11,649 bases of DNA. It comes from Lachnoclostridium sp. UBA7482. Lineage in GTDB: Bacteria; Bacillota; Clostridia; Lachnospirales; Lachnospiraceae. Location: assembly GCA_002479645.1 (NCBI GenBank), contig DLOO01000044.1:1-11649 (forward strand), in the 5' to 3' direction. Under the pieces are notes generated by a model. That model was not told the DNA's origin and did not search any database. It saw only the letters and a list, made by a program, of their open reading frames with translations. Shown one piece after another: positions 1 to 6,267 of this stretch (position 1 is the first letter of the stretch; every line of letters begins with the position of its first letter). A program made the position numbers and the translations under genes.

Positions 1-12
1 TTTTGCCGAAGC

Positions 13-35
13 GTGCCATGTCGCAGACATGGTAC
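13..35. repeat. 10-bp inverted repeat (hairpin) near left edge
   Basis: The arms GTGCCATGTC (13-22) and GACATGGTAC (26-35) form a ten-pair stem with one G-T wobble and a GCA loop. No T-tract follows on the + strand, so it is not an obvious intrinsic terminator. Together with the hairpins at 350-491 it may belong to a family of short palindromic intergenic repeats. That link is inference from style, not from sequence identity. Confidence 0.5.
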
Positions 36-96
36 AATAAGGCTGTATTTGGAGATTTGTGTAAATGTGGATAATCTCCGAAGCATATGAAAATAA

Positions 97-198
97 TAGC
101 GAAGTAGGAATTTGTGCGTTAAGTTGTCAGTGGCTGGGGAGTCGCCCTGAACCGAAAAACCGTTACGGTTTGCGATACATTTTCCGCACCCGTTGCTA
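97..198 (+). promoter_or_regulatory. Probable tetrahydrofolate (THF) riboswitch aptamer
   Basis: Seen: a possible P1 closing helix TAGCGA (97-102) with TTGCTA (193-198), a GTAG after it (104-107), and GCGTTAAG (116-123), which matches the invariant GCGUUAAG of THF riboswitches. A stem TCAG-T-GGC (127-134) pairs with GCCCTGA (144-150) around a G-rich loop holding GGGGA (136-140). A further hairpin AAACCG/CGGTTT has a TTA loop (157-171). Downstream, GCG (172-174) and CCGCACC (184-190) resemble the GCGGU and CCGCUCC of the consensus. The loop G-run could pair with TTTCC (181-185) as the family's pseudoknot, with G-U pairs. Known: THF riboswitches often precede folE and other folate genes in Clostridia and repress when reduced folate is plentiful. 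The downstream operon fits. The aptamer is diverged at the pseudoknot and in P2, so the call is good but not certain. Confidence 0.72.
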
Positions 199-204
199 CA
201 TATA

Positions 205-292
205 TGAGATGACTCATAATGTGGAAATTATCTGTCTGAAATAAACGGCAGATGAGCGGAGGCATAATACGTTCACATTATGCAGGTTTTTT
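205..292 (+). promoter_or_regulatory. Riboswitch expression platform: antiterminator and terminator 1
   Basis: Terminator: GCATAAT (262-268) pairs perfectly with ATTATGC (277-283), followed by AGG and six T (287-292). Competing helix: CATAATGTG (215-223) is the exact complement of CACATTATG (274-282), which overlaps the 3' arm of the terminator. The 5' half of that antiterminator can itself be tied up by TGAG/CTCA (205-208 with 213-216). A hairpin ATCTGTC/GGCAGAT (230-236 with 247-253) sits between. This is the layout of a transcriptional OFF switch placed directly after the aptamer. Which ligand state favours which helix is inferred from the family, not shown by the sequence. Confidence 0.65.
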
Positions 293-300
293 GAGGAAAG

Positions 301-327
301 AAGCACTGCACACAAGCAGTGCTTTTT
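301..327 (+). terminator. Second intrinsic terminator-like hairpin in the folE leader
   Basis: AAGCACTGC (301-309) pairs with GCAGTGCTT (316-324) around a six-base loop ACACAA, followed directly by a T-run (323-327). It lies only eight bases after the T-tract of the first terminator, so the leader carries two in tandem. folE transcripts must read through both or start downstream. Confidence 0.6.
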
Positions 328-349
328 GTATTCAGGGAACGGGAATCCT

Positions 350-491
350 GTCAACCGGTCGCACATCACATAGTGATGTGCCATTTGCGCAGGGAATGCG
401 TGAGACAAGCTCGCTTGTCATCCGCATTTGTTGTGCAAATGCCGCATGCGGCGAAGCTGCATGCAACCGGTTGACGACTCAGCGCATTCCC
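350..491 (+). repeat. Dense array of palindromes between riboswitch and folE
   Basis: Four local hairpins are visible: GCACATCAC/GTGATGTGC (361-369 with 373-381), GACAAG/CTTGTC (404-409 with 414-419), GCATTTG/CAAATGC (424-430 with 436-442), and GCATGCGGC/GCTGCATGC with a GAA loop (444-464, one G-T pair). Two long-range helices are also possible: GTCAACCGGT (350-359) with ACCGGTTGAC (466-475), ten pairs; and GGGAATGCG-TGAG (392-404) with CTCA-GCGCATTCCC (478-491), thirteen pairs with one bulge. These two cross, so they exclude each other or form a pseudoknot. No open reading frame here looks like a protein. It could be an inserted palindromic repeat or a second regulatory layer. Confidence 0.6.
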
Positions 492-529
492 ATGCGACAA
501 AGGCGCAGCTTACTATTGGAGGTGGTCTG

Positions 530-1084
530 ATGGATCAGGAAAAAATTAAAGAAGGCGTAAAATTGATTCTGGAAGGAATCGGAGAGGACGTCGGCAGAGA
601 AGGACTTGCGGACACACCGGCTCGCATTGCGCGGATGTACGAGGAGCTGGCCGGAGGGATGCAGATGGATGCCGGAGAGCACCTGGGGAAGCGCTTCCAT
701 GTGGAAGGCAGCGATATGGTTATGGAGAAGGACATTACGTTTTACTCCATGTGTGAGCATCATATGCTGCCGTTTTACGGCAAGGCGCATATTGCGTATG
801 TGCCGACCGACAGCGTTGTGGGGCTGAGTAAAATTGCCCGAACCGTGGAGGTATTTGCCCGCAGATTGCAGCTGCAGGAGCGTCTGACCGCACAGATTGC
901 GGATGCATTTATGGAAAATCTTGCCCCGAAGGGCGTTATGGTTATGATTGAAGCGGAGCATATGTGTATGACTATGCGCGGTATCAAAAAGCCCGGCAGC
1001 CGGACGGTAACGGTTGTGACCCGCGGCGTATTTGACGATAACCGCGATTTGCAGGATCGCTTCTATCGGATGTTGGGACGGTAA
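530..1084 (+). CDS. folE: GTP cyclohydrolase I (type IA)
   Basis: Catalyses GTP to 7,8-dihydroneopterin triphosphate plus formate, the first committed step of folate synthesis, in the cytoplasm as a toroidal homodecamer. The 184-residue protein has the usual length and all landmarks: RIARMYEEL near residue 32, CEHHMLPF (75-82) and EHMCMTMRG (143-151). This gives the zinc ligands Cys75, His78 and Cys146 and the active-site His77, plus QER (116-118). The ATG at 530 is chosen because TTGGAGGTGG ends a few bases upstream. A longer in-frame reading back to 428 would start inside the palindrome block and add residues the family lacks. It is the first gene of the folate operon and lies under the leader described at 97-491. 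The HD gene starts inside its stop codon (TAATG), indicating translational coupling. Family assignment is secure. Confidence 0.96.
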   Translation: MDQEKIKEGVKLILEGIGEDVGREGLADTPARIARMYEELAGGMQMDAGEHLGKRFHVEGSDMVMEKDITFYSMCEHHMLPFYGKAHIAYVPTDSVVGLSKIARTVEVFARRLQLQERLTAQIADAFMENLAPKGVMVMIEAEHMCMTMRGIKKPGSRTVTVVTRGVFDDNRDLQDRFYRMLGR

Positions 1085-1572
1085 TGTGTATGGAACGTGT
1101 GAATCGCATACTGCACGACGAATTGTATCAAAAGTGTCTACAGGCAAATGCGGACTGTGAGCGGGAGCGTATTTTCTGCCGCCACGATATGTCGCATCTG
1201 CTGGATGTGGCGCGCCTTGCGTACCTTCGGAATCTCGAAGAAGGGCTTGGAATTGCGAAGGAACTGCTTTATGCCGCGGCGCTTCTGCATGATATCGGCC
1301 GCCATGTGCAGTACACGCAGGGGATTTCCCATGAGATTGCGGGCGCGGAGTTGGCGGCAGACATTCTGCGCAGGTGCGGATTTGACGAAGAGGAGACGGC
1401 ACAGGCAGTCGCGGCAATCGGGACGCATCGCCGCAAGGAAATAGAGGAAGAGCCTACGCTTGGGGGTATTCTGTATTGGGCGGATAAGCAGTCGCGACGC
1501 TGCTTTGCGTGCGAGGCTGAGGCAGAGTGTAACTGGCCGGAGGAAAAGAAAAATAAGGGAATCCTGCTGTGA
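1084..1572 (+). CDS. HD-domain phosphohydrolase in folate operon
   Basis: A 162-residue HD-superfamily metal-dependent hydrolase. Visible HD residues: His38 (HLLDVAR), His69-Asp70 in ALLHDIG, His83 and Asp134 in YWADKQSR. A second conserved-looking block, RCFACEAEAECNW, places Cys140, Cys143 and Cys149 at the C-terminus and might bind a metal. The start overlaps the folE stop by one base (TAATG); an ATG six bases later (1090) is an alternative. No strong AGGAGG precedes it, so translation probably depends on coupling to folE. Position between folE and folP suggests a role in pterin metabolism, for example dephosphorylating dihydroneopterin triphosphate or monophosphate, for which this window has no other candidate. 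That role is inference; the HD fold alone does not give the substrate. Regulation is presumably shared with folE. Confidence 0.85.
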   Translation: MCMERVNRILHDELYQKCLQANADCERERIFCRHDMSHLLDVARLAYLRNLEEGLGIAKELLYAAALLHDIGRHVQYTQGISHEIAGAELAADILRRCGFDEEETAQAVAAIGTHRRKEIEEEPTLGGILYWADKQSRRCFACEAEAECNWPEEKKNKGILL

Positions 1573-1632
1573 GATGGTTGTAAAGAGCGGTACCCGATGC
1601 ATGTGGGATTCTGTGATAGGGAGGAACCGAAA

Positions 1633-2439
1633 ATGCGAGTTGGCAGCCGGGAATTTGACACCAAAGGACACACCTATGTGATGGGAATCCTCAATGTGAC
1701 GCCGGATTCCTTTTCGGACGGCGGCAAATGGAACAACCTTGATGCGGCAGGAAAGCACGTGGAGGAAATGCTTGCGGACGGTGCGGATATGATCGACGTC
1801 GGCGGCGAATCGACCCGTCCGGGCTATACGCTGCTTACGGACGAGGAGGAAATTGCGCGCGTTGTGCCTGTGATTTCGATGATTAAGCGCGAATTTGACG
1901 TGCCGATTTCGATTGATACGTGCAAAAGTGCAGTCGCGCAGGCGGCTGTGGAGGCGGGCGCGGATATGGTAAATGATATCTGGGGGTTGAAGTACGACCC
2001 AAATCTGGCAGCGGTGATTGCGAAAAGCGGCGCGGCATGCTGCCTGATGCATAACCGCGAGGCGGCGGATTATACGGATTTTCGTCAGGATTTGCTCGAC
2101 GATATGCGTGAGACGATTGCGATTGCGAAGCGTGCCGGGATTGCGGGCGACCGGATAATTCTCGACCCGGGAGTCGGATTTGGCAAGACTTATGAAAATA
2201 ACCTGACGGCGATTCATCATCTGGATGATTTGCTGACGCTTGGCTACCCGGTGCTTTTGGGGACTTCGCGGAAATCGGTCATCGGACTGACGCTTGATTT
2301 GCCGGTGACGGAACGACTGGAAGGCACGCTTGCAACAACGGTTCTTGGCGTTATAAAGGGCGCGATGTTTGTGCGCGTGCATGATGTGAAGGTAAATGCG
2401 CGCGCCATCAGGATGACGGAAGCGATTCTGCGGGGATAA
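1633..2439 (+). CDS. folP: Dihydropteroate synthase
   Basis: Condenses 6-hydroxymethyl-dihydropterin diphosphate with p-aminobenzoate to give dihydropteroate; it is the target of sulfonamides. The 268-residue TIM-barrel protein carries the full family signature: GILNVTPDSFSDGG (18-31), GGESTRPG (57-64), SIDT (93-96), ND (114-115), DPGVGFGKT (178-186), GTSRKS (210-215) and RVHD (248-251). The start at 1633 is preferred because GGGAGG lies eight bases upstream; an in-frame ATG at 1597 would add twelve atypical residues (MHVGFCDREEPK) and lacks a good ribosome site. It follows the HD gene by 60 bases on the same strand and precedes folBK by 122 bases. No substitution pointing to sulfonamide resistance can be judged by eye. 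Confidence 0.96.
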   Translation: MRVGSREFDTKGHTYVMGILNVTPDSFSDGGKWNNLDAAGKHVEEMLADGADMIDVGGESTRPGYTLLTDEEEIARVVPVISMIKREFDVPISIDTCKSAVAQAAVEAGADMVNDIWGLKYDPNLAAVIAKSGAACCLMHNREAADYTDFRQDLLDDMRETIAIAKRAGIAGDRIILDPGVGFGKTYENNLTAIHHLDDLLTLGYPVLLGTSRKSVIGLTLDLPVTERLEGTLATTVLGVIKGAMFVRVHDVKVNARAIRMTEAILRG

Positions 2440-2561
2440 GCACCGGCAAGTGATATGGAGCAGGCATTTTTGATGCGCTGCAGGCTGCGGAGGCGATGCA
2501 GGCGCGCTGCAGAAGGGACAAATGATGGAACGGCGGGGCATAACCGAAAAGGAGGCAGGGT

Positions 2562-3377
2562 ATGGACAAGATTACGATAAAAGGGCTGGAGGTATTCGCC
2601 CATCACGGGGTATATCGCGAGGAGCAGGTTCTCGGACAGAAATTCGTCGTTTCGGCGGAGCTTCTGCTTGATACTGTTAAGGCCGGCCGCTCGGATAAGC
2701 TCGAGGAATCGGTAAATTATGCGGAGGTCTGCCATTTTATCACGGATTTTATGAAGGCACATACGTATCAGCTGATTGAGGCGGTTGCGGAGAATCTGGC
2801 AATCGGGATTTTACTGAAGTTTGAACTCCTTCGGGGAATTTGCCTGGAGATTGAGAAGCCGTGGGCGCCGATTGGGCTTCCGGTTCAGACGGTGAGCGTG
2901 GAGATTTGCCGTTCGTGGCATCGTGTTTATGTGGCGCTCGGCTCGAATCTCGGGGACTCGAAGGCGTATCTGGACGGTGCAGTGAAGGCACTTTCGGAGT
3001 CGAGGGGCTGCAAGGTTCGCAGGGTAGCTGACTATATTACGACAAAGCCTTACGGAGTAACGGATCAGCCGGATTTCCTTAACAGTGTGCTCGAGCTTGA
3101 GACGCTGCTTGCGCCGGAGGAACTTCTGGAACTTCTTCACGATATTGAAAATCAGGCGGAAAGAAAACGGGAGATCCATTGGGGTCCCCGCACTCTTGAT
3201 TTGGATATTCTGTTGTATGACAATCTTGTTTTGGATACCCCGGAGCTTGTGATTCCGCACAAGGAGATGCACCTGCGCGATTTTGTTCTGCGTCCGCTTG
3301 CGCAGATTGCACCGTATGTACGCCATCCGCTGAATGGAAAGACCGCGAAGGAGATGGACGAGGAGATTACGAAGTAA
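2562..3377 (+). CDS. folBK: Bifunctional dihydroneopterin aldolase / HPPK fusion
   Basis: One 271-residue chain carries two consecutive folate enzymes. Residues about 1-117 are FolB: opening MDKITIKGLEVFAHHGV, SVNYAEV near 50-56 and EKPWAPI (98-104), with the likely catalytic Lys99. It splits dihydroneopterin to 6-hydroxymethyl-dihydropterin and glycolaldehyde. Residues about 120-271 are FolK: ALGSNLGD (125-132), the PRTLDLDILLYD block (209-220) with the two metal-binding Asp, and PHKEMHLRDFVLRPL (232-246). It transfers pyrophosphate from ATP. Fusion lets the aldolase product pass to the kinase in one protein. AAAGGAGG lies just upstream of the ATG. No terminator follows: the next gene starts at the base after the TAA, and base composition changes there, so the operon's original 3' end may have been displaced. 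Confidence 0.95.
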   Translation: MDKITIKGLEVFAHHGVYREEQVLGQKFVVSAELLLDTVKAGRSDKLEESVNYAEVCHFITDFMKAHTYQLIEAVAENLAIGILLKFELLRGICLEIEKPWAPIGLPVQTVSVEICRSWHRVYVALGSNLGDSKAYLDGAVKALSESRGCKVRRVADYITTKPYGVTDQPDFLNSVLELETLLAPEELLELLHDIENQAERKREIHWGPRTLDLDILLYDNLVLDTPELVIPHKEMHLRDFVLRPLAQIAPYVRHPLNGKTAKEMDEEITK

Positions 3378-3971
3378 ATGGGTGATAAAGCAATATTTGA
3401 TAGAAGAAGTATTCGGAAGTTTTCAAATAAGGGTGTGCCAAAAGAAATTATAGATACCATCATAAGTGCAGGTATGGCTGCACCATCAGCAAAAAACAGA
3501 CAACCGTGGAAATGTATTGTGCTGGGAAATGAGCATAAAGAAGAATTTCTTGCTTGTATGGAAACGGGAATTAAAAGGGAAGAAATCAATGCAGTGCTGC
3601 CACAATCCAAAAGTGGATTAACAGACGCAAAAAACACATTACGAATCATGAGGGAAGCCCCTGTTTTGATTGTTATATTAAACACAAATGGGAAAAGTCC
3701 ATTTGTATCACTTAATGCGGATGAAAGATTTACAGAAATATGCGATAATTTGTCGATAGGTGCATTTATTGAAAATATGCTGTTACAGGCGCAGGAATTA
3801 GGAATTGGAACCTTGTGGATTGCCAATACTTGCTTTGCTTACAGAGAGTTGATTTCATATCTTGATACGGAATTTCAGTTGATAGGGGCAATCGCCTTGG
3901 GATATGCGAATGAAAATCCAACTGCAAGACCCCGCAAAATGTTTGACGATATAGTTGAGTTTAGAGTATGA
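3378..3971 (+). CDS. Nitroreductase-family FMN oxidoreductase
   Basis: A 197-residue NAD(P)H-dependent flavoprotein of the nitroreductase superfamily, expected to act as a soluble FMN dimer. Visible: FDRRSIRKF at residues 7-15 (the Arg-Arg-Ser that contacts FMN phosphate), AAPSAKNRQPW (34-44), GIGTLWIANTC in the central part and a closing IALGYANENPTARPRKMFDD. Physiological substrate cannot be read from the sequence; the family includes nitroaromatic and flavin reductases. The ATG directly follows the folBK TAA, and the only ribosome-site candidate, AGGAG (3361-3365), lies 12 bases upstream inside folBK, so initiation may be weak or coupled. Codon use is clearly AT-richer than the folate genes, suggesting acquisition by transfer. 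A 60-codon gene overlaps its stop. Confidence 0.88.
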   Translation: MGDKAIFDRRSIRKFSNKGVPKEIIDTIISAGMAAPSAKNRQPWKCIVLGNEHKEEFLACMETGIKREEINAVLPQSKSGLTDAKNTLRIMREAPVLIVILNTNGKSPFVSLNADERFTEICDNLSIGAFIENMLLQAQELGIGTLWIANTCFAYRELISYLDTEFQLIGAIALGYANENPTARPRKMFDDIVEFRV

Positions 3972-4150
3972 CATTTGAAGAATTGTACTATTACATGAAT
4001 GATTTGATCGCGGAAAAAGGAAACCATAAAAGACTATCCGATGTCGAAATGTTTACTTTTGAACCGCATATCAGCATTCCCAATTCCCAATATGGATATA
4101 AGAGAGAAGATATTTATTATTTTAACAATGGCAGGCTGATAAAATTATAA
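3968..4150 (+). CDS. Small protein coupled to nitroreductase, unknown function
   Basis: A 60-residue protein I do not recognise. Its ATG overlaps the nitroreductase stop as ATGA, typical of translational coupling; the bases just upstream (GAGTTTAGAGT) give a poor ribosome site. It is soluble in appearance, rich in Tyr, Phe and Asn, with no cysteines, membrane segment or signal peptide. Composition matches the nitroreductase. It could be a genuine small partner of the nitroreductase, or the N-terminal remnant of a longer gene. The coupling and same-strand position are the main support for it being real. Confidence 0.55.
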   Translation: MTFEELYYYMNDLIAEKGNHKRLSDVEMFTFEPHISIPNSQYGYKREDIYYFNNGRLIKL

Positions 4151-4174
4151 ACCACATAGACGAAAGGATTTTAC

Positions 4175-4975
4175 ATGGGGAAACTAAATGTTGACGGAAC
4201 GGAGATACAGGTCTTACAGATTGAAGAAGATGACTATATCTCTTTAACTGATATGGTAAGGAAAATTGACAACGGACCTGCCCTGATAGAAAAATGGTTA
4301 CGCAACAAGAATACAATAGAATTTCTTGGCATATGGGAAGAAATGTACAATGCGGACTTCAATACTGCCGCCTATGAAGAAATAATGTTAGAGGCGGGAT
4401 TAAACCGATTTATTATGTCGGTTAAACAATGGGTATCACGCACAAATTCAAAGGGCATTGTAGCAAAAGCGGGACGGTATGGTGGAACATACGCATATAA
4501 AGATATTGCATTTGAGTTTGCAAGCTGGGTATCTCCGCAGTTCAAATTATATCTTATCAAGGAATTTGAACGATTAAAGAAAGAAGAACAGGCTTTACTT
4601 GGATGGAGTGCCAAGAGGGAATTGGCAAAAATCAATTATCAGATACATACCGATGCAATCAAGGTTAATCTTATTCCGCCTGAACTTACGTCACAACAGA
4701 CTTCTATCATTTACGCATCAGAAGCTGACGTACTGAATATGGCATTATTTGGCATGACAGCGAAACAATGGAGGGATAAGAATCCTGATAAAAAGGGCAA
4801 TATCAGGGATTATGCGAGTATAAATGAACTGATATGCCTGTCAAATATGGAAAATATCAATGCAGTGCTGATTGAAGATGGTTTGAGCCAAAAAGAACGT
4901 TTGATAAAACTTAATAAAATCGCCATACATCAGATGTCTATTTTGGAAGAACAGACTACAAAGGTCTTAAAATAA
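4175..4975 (+). CDS. KilA-N domain protein
   Basis: A 266-residue protein with an N-terminal KilA-N DNA-binding domain (about residues 1-135): DDYISLTDMVR near the start, then IEKWLRNKNTIEFLGIWE, RTNSKGIVAKAGRYGGTYAYKDIAFEFASWVSP and FKLYLIKEFERLKKEE. The C-terminal half has SEADVLNMALFGMTAKQWRD and an Asn-rich stretch, resembling the companion region of other phage-type KilA-N proteins. The family is common in phage and mobile elements and is thought to bind DNA; the partner or target here is unknown. The start is supported by AAAGGA seven bases upstream. It lies 24 bases after the small gene and is closed by a strong terminator at once, so it may be the last gene of a short AT-rich transcription unit. 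No other phage genes surround it, so it is a stray cargo gene or relic. Confidence 0.85.
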   Translation: MGKLNVDGTEIQVLQIEEDDYISLTDMVRKIDNGPALIEKWLRNKNTIEFLGIWEEMYNADFNTAAYEEIMLEAGLNRFIMSVKQWVSRTNSKGIVAKAGRYGGTYAYKDIAFEFASWVSPQFKLYLIKEFERLKKEEQALLGWSAKRELAKINYQIHTDAIKVNLIPPELTSQQTSIIYASEADVLNMALFGMTAKQWRDKNPDKKGNIRDYASINELICLSNMENINAVLIEDGLSQKERLIKLNKIAIHQMSILEEQTTKVLK

Positions 4976-5005
4976 TTTAATTCCCCCGGATTCGGGGGAA
5001 TTAAA
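4976..5005. terminator. Strong bidirectional intrinsic terminator after KilA-N gene
   Basis: TTTAATTCCCCC (4976-4987) pairs perfectly with GGGGGAATTAAA (4994-5005) around a six-base loop. The GC core flanked by A/T gives T-rich tails on both strands. It starts at the base after the KilA-N stop codon. Confidence 0.85.
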
Positions 5006-5137
5006 ATTATTTCAAGACTGTCTTCTGCATCAACCCACATCTGCAAGTTGTCATCAAGTGCCAATAAATCCATCGGGAATCCGATGGATTGCATATATCA
5101 AGTGGTTCGTCTATTGCCAAAGCATTTCAATCAGTTC
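5006..5137. other. Noncoding stretch with a 10-bp hairpin
   Basis: No convincing gene is present between the terminator and the putative promoter. One clear structure: AATCCATCGG (5067-5076) pairs perfectly with CCGATGGATT (5081-5090) around GAAT, with no T-tract after it. Short minus-strand reading frames cross it, but they also run through the terminator palindrome and resemble no protein I know. It may be the eroded left part of the element whose right part is repeat copy A. Confidence 0.4.
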
Positions 5138-5166
5138 TTTTCGCCCGATTTATTTTGTGTTATAAT
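5138..5166 (+). promoter_or_regulatory. Candidate promoter upstream of repeat copy A and HAD gene
   Basis: TATAAT (5161-5166) is a perfect -10 box with an extended-10 TG (5158-5159). The -35 position, 17 bases upstream, holds TTTTCG (5138-5143), a weak match. An extended -10 can compensate for a weak -35. A transcript would run through repeat copy A into the HAD gene. This is pattern-based only. Confidence 0.4.
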
Positions 5167-5182
5167 TCTTGTATGTTATGGG

Positions 5183-5311
5183 TTTTTCTTTCCCTTATTT
5201 TTGCGCTCATGAGAGTTCGTAACATGAGGGAAAAGTATCTAATACAAGGGAAAGTCTAAGGGCAAATTTACTTGCTATAAATTTAGCATTTTCAAGGGTT
5301 TGTGGACTTTT
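5183..5311 (+). repeat. Dispersed noncoding element, copy A (tnpV-leader type)
   Basis: The first 31 bases (5183-5213) match copy B (8894-8924) at 28 of 31 positions, sharing TTCCCTTATTTTTGC and ATGAG. About 105 bases on, ATTTTCAAG (5288-5296) opens a second block matching 8997-9021 in copy B at nearly the same spacing (105 versus 103). Between them the copies are diverged but share GAGGGAA and a TATAAAT/GATAAAT run. CTTTCCCT and AGGGAAAAG (around 5189 and 5228) can pair. The element lacks tnpV here and is followed 85 bases later by the HAD gene. Confidence 0.65.
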
Positions 5312-5396
5312 TGAAGATAAGATATAACAGTTAATAAATGCGATAAAAAGTGTCTTATCAGAGTTACATTTGCTAATCACAGTAGCGGAGGGCGTT

Positions 5397-6071
5397 ATGA
5401 AATATAAAGCGGTCATTTTTGATTTATTTGAAACCTTAATTACAGAATGGGGACACAAAAAATATACCAAAAATGAGATGTGTGCAGATTTGGGTATTGA
5501 AAGAACGAGATTTGATGTTTTTTGGGATGAGAAAGAGCAAGACAGATATACAGGAAGTATAAGCTTTGAAGATTCCATTATTTATGTCTGTAATAATTGC
5601 CAAAAACAGATTGATAATACGACGATATCCAATATCATCGATAAAAGAATAAAAACAAAATCTGTATGTTTCGAGCATGTGCACCCACAGGTATTTCAAC
5701 TGCTGAAGACGTTAAAAGAAATGGGGCTGCAAACGGCGATTATAAGTAATTGTTCCTCGGAAGAAGTAAAAGTACTTAAAGAATCAGAAATATATAAATA
5801 CTTTGACGAGGTAGTATTGTCTTACGAAGTACATATGAAAAAGCCGGATTCCTGTATCTACGAGGAAGCGTCAAAACGATTAGGCGTTGATTTAGAGGAG
5901 TGCATTTTTGTGGGCGATGGAGGCAGTAATGAACTCGTAGGAGCAAAAAATGTTGGAATGAAGGCAATTCAGGCAAAATGGTATACGAATCAACACCCCC
6001 AAAAACGTGATAATATAAATGGTTTCTTGGCAGCAGAAGAACCGCCGGATATTATAAGGCATATTGAATAA
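5397..6071 (+). CDS. HAD-family hydrolase
   Basis: A 224-residue haloacid-dehalogenase-superfamily enzyme with a C1-type helical cap. Motif I is FDLFETL (8-14) with nucleophile Asp9 but Phe11 where phosphatases usually have the second Asp. Motif II is IISNCSS with Ser117. Motif III is MKKPD with Lys148 or Lys149, and motif IV is FVGDGGSNE with Asp174. The F at position +2 is seen in many subfamily I members, including dehalogenase-like ones, so a phosphatase reaction cannot be assumed. The start at 5397 is chosen for GGAGG five to six bases upstream; an upstream in-frame start at 5370 adds nine residues not typical of the family. It is a lone gene between repeat copy A and an element scar, AT-rich like the rest of the island. 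The substrate is unknown. Confidence 0.88.
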   Translation: MKYKAVIFDLFETLITEWGHKKYTKNEMCADLGIERTRFDVFWDEKEQDRYTGSISFEDSIIYVCNNCQKQIDNTTISNIIDKRIKTKSVCFEHVHPQVFQLLKTLKEMGLQTAIISNCSSEEVKVLKESEIYKYFDEVVLSYEVHMKKPDSCIYEEASKRLGVDLEECIFVGDGGSNELVGAKNVGMKAIQAKWYTNQHPQKRDNINGFLAAEEPPDIIRHIE

Positions 6072-6096
6072 TGTATGTAAGGAACTTAATGTTTGA

Positions 6097-6261
6097 CAAA
6101 TTCCGGTGTATCTCGCTCCTGCAGGGAGCCGCAGACCCACCGAAAAAGGACGGATCATACCTCCTGAAAGGGAGAGCGTCCGAAGCAGGCTCAGGCAGTT
6201 GCAGGAGCAAGGCAGACAGCAAAAGCCACGCAAGAAATCCTTTGACAGAGACAGCCGATAA
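6097..6261 (+). pseudogene. Possible C-terminal remnant of a relaxase/mobilisation protein
   Basis: A 54-codon open frame with no start codon runs from QIPVYLAPAG to KSFDRDSR then TAA (6259-6261); an in-frame TGA lies just before it (6094-6096). The product is Arg, Lys and Gln-rich, with IIPPERESVRSRLRQLQEQ followed by a basic tail. That resembles the C-terminal tails of relaxases from Clostridia conjugative and mobilisable elements, but no catalytic motif is left, so the call is tentative. It begins with the same CAAATTCCGGT and reading frame as the scar at 9069. The frame also overlaps a different plus-strand reading frame (from 6071) that looks like a shadow. Confidence 0.4.
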
Positions 6262-6267
6262 GCGAAG

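Noticed and set aside
120-260. 6S RNA-like appearance (AGTC...CCCTGA...CCGA) in the folE leader
   Set aside because: The resemblance is limited to a few bases, there is no large central bubble with a closing stem, and the THF riboswitch explanation fits both structure and gene context better.
350-491. CRISPR array suggested by closely spaced palindromes
   Set aside because: The hairpins differ from one another in sequence and there is no direct repeat with regular spacers, and no cas gene is present.
1-529. T-box leader upstream of folE
   Set aside because: No AGGGTGGnACCGCG-type T-box sequence or specifier stem is present, and the downstream genes are not aminoacyl-tRNA or amino-acid genes.
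479-1417. Minus-strand open frame opposite folE
   Set aside because: Antisense shadow of folE and the HD gene, with unlikely composition and no ribosome site.
1138-2541. Long minus-strand open frame (467 codons) opposite the HD gene and folP
   Set aside because: It lies antisense to two clearly recognised genes, its product is Arg/His-rich and low in acidic residues as expected for a shadow of GC-rich codons, and it has no domain I recognise.
2456-2580. Possible 41-residue basic peptide between folP and folBK
   Set aside because: No ribosome site, extremely Arg-rich low-complexity product, and it overlaps the folBK start region.
5207-5578. Minus-strand open frame over repeat copy A and the start of the HAD gene
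   Set aside because: It is antisense to the HAD coding region and its Ser/Leu-rich product looks like a reverse reading of AT-rich codons.
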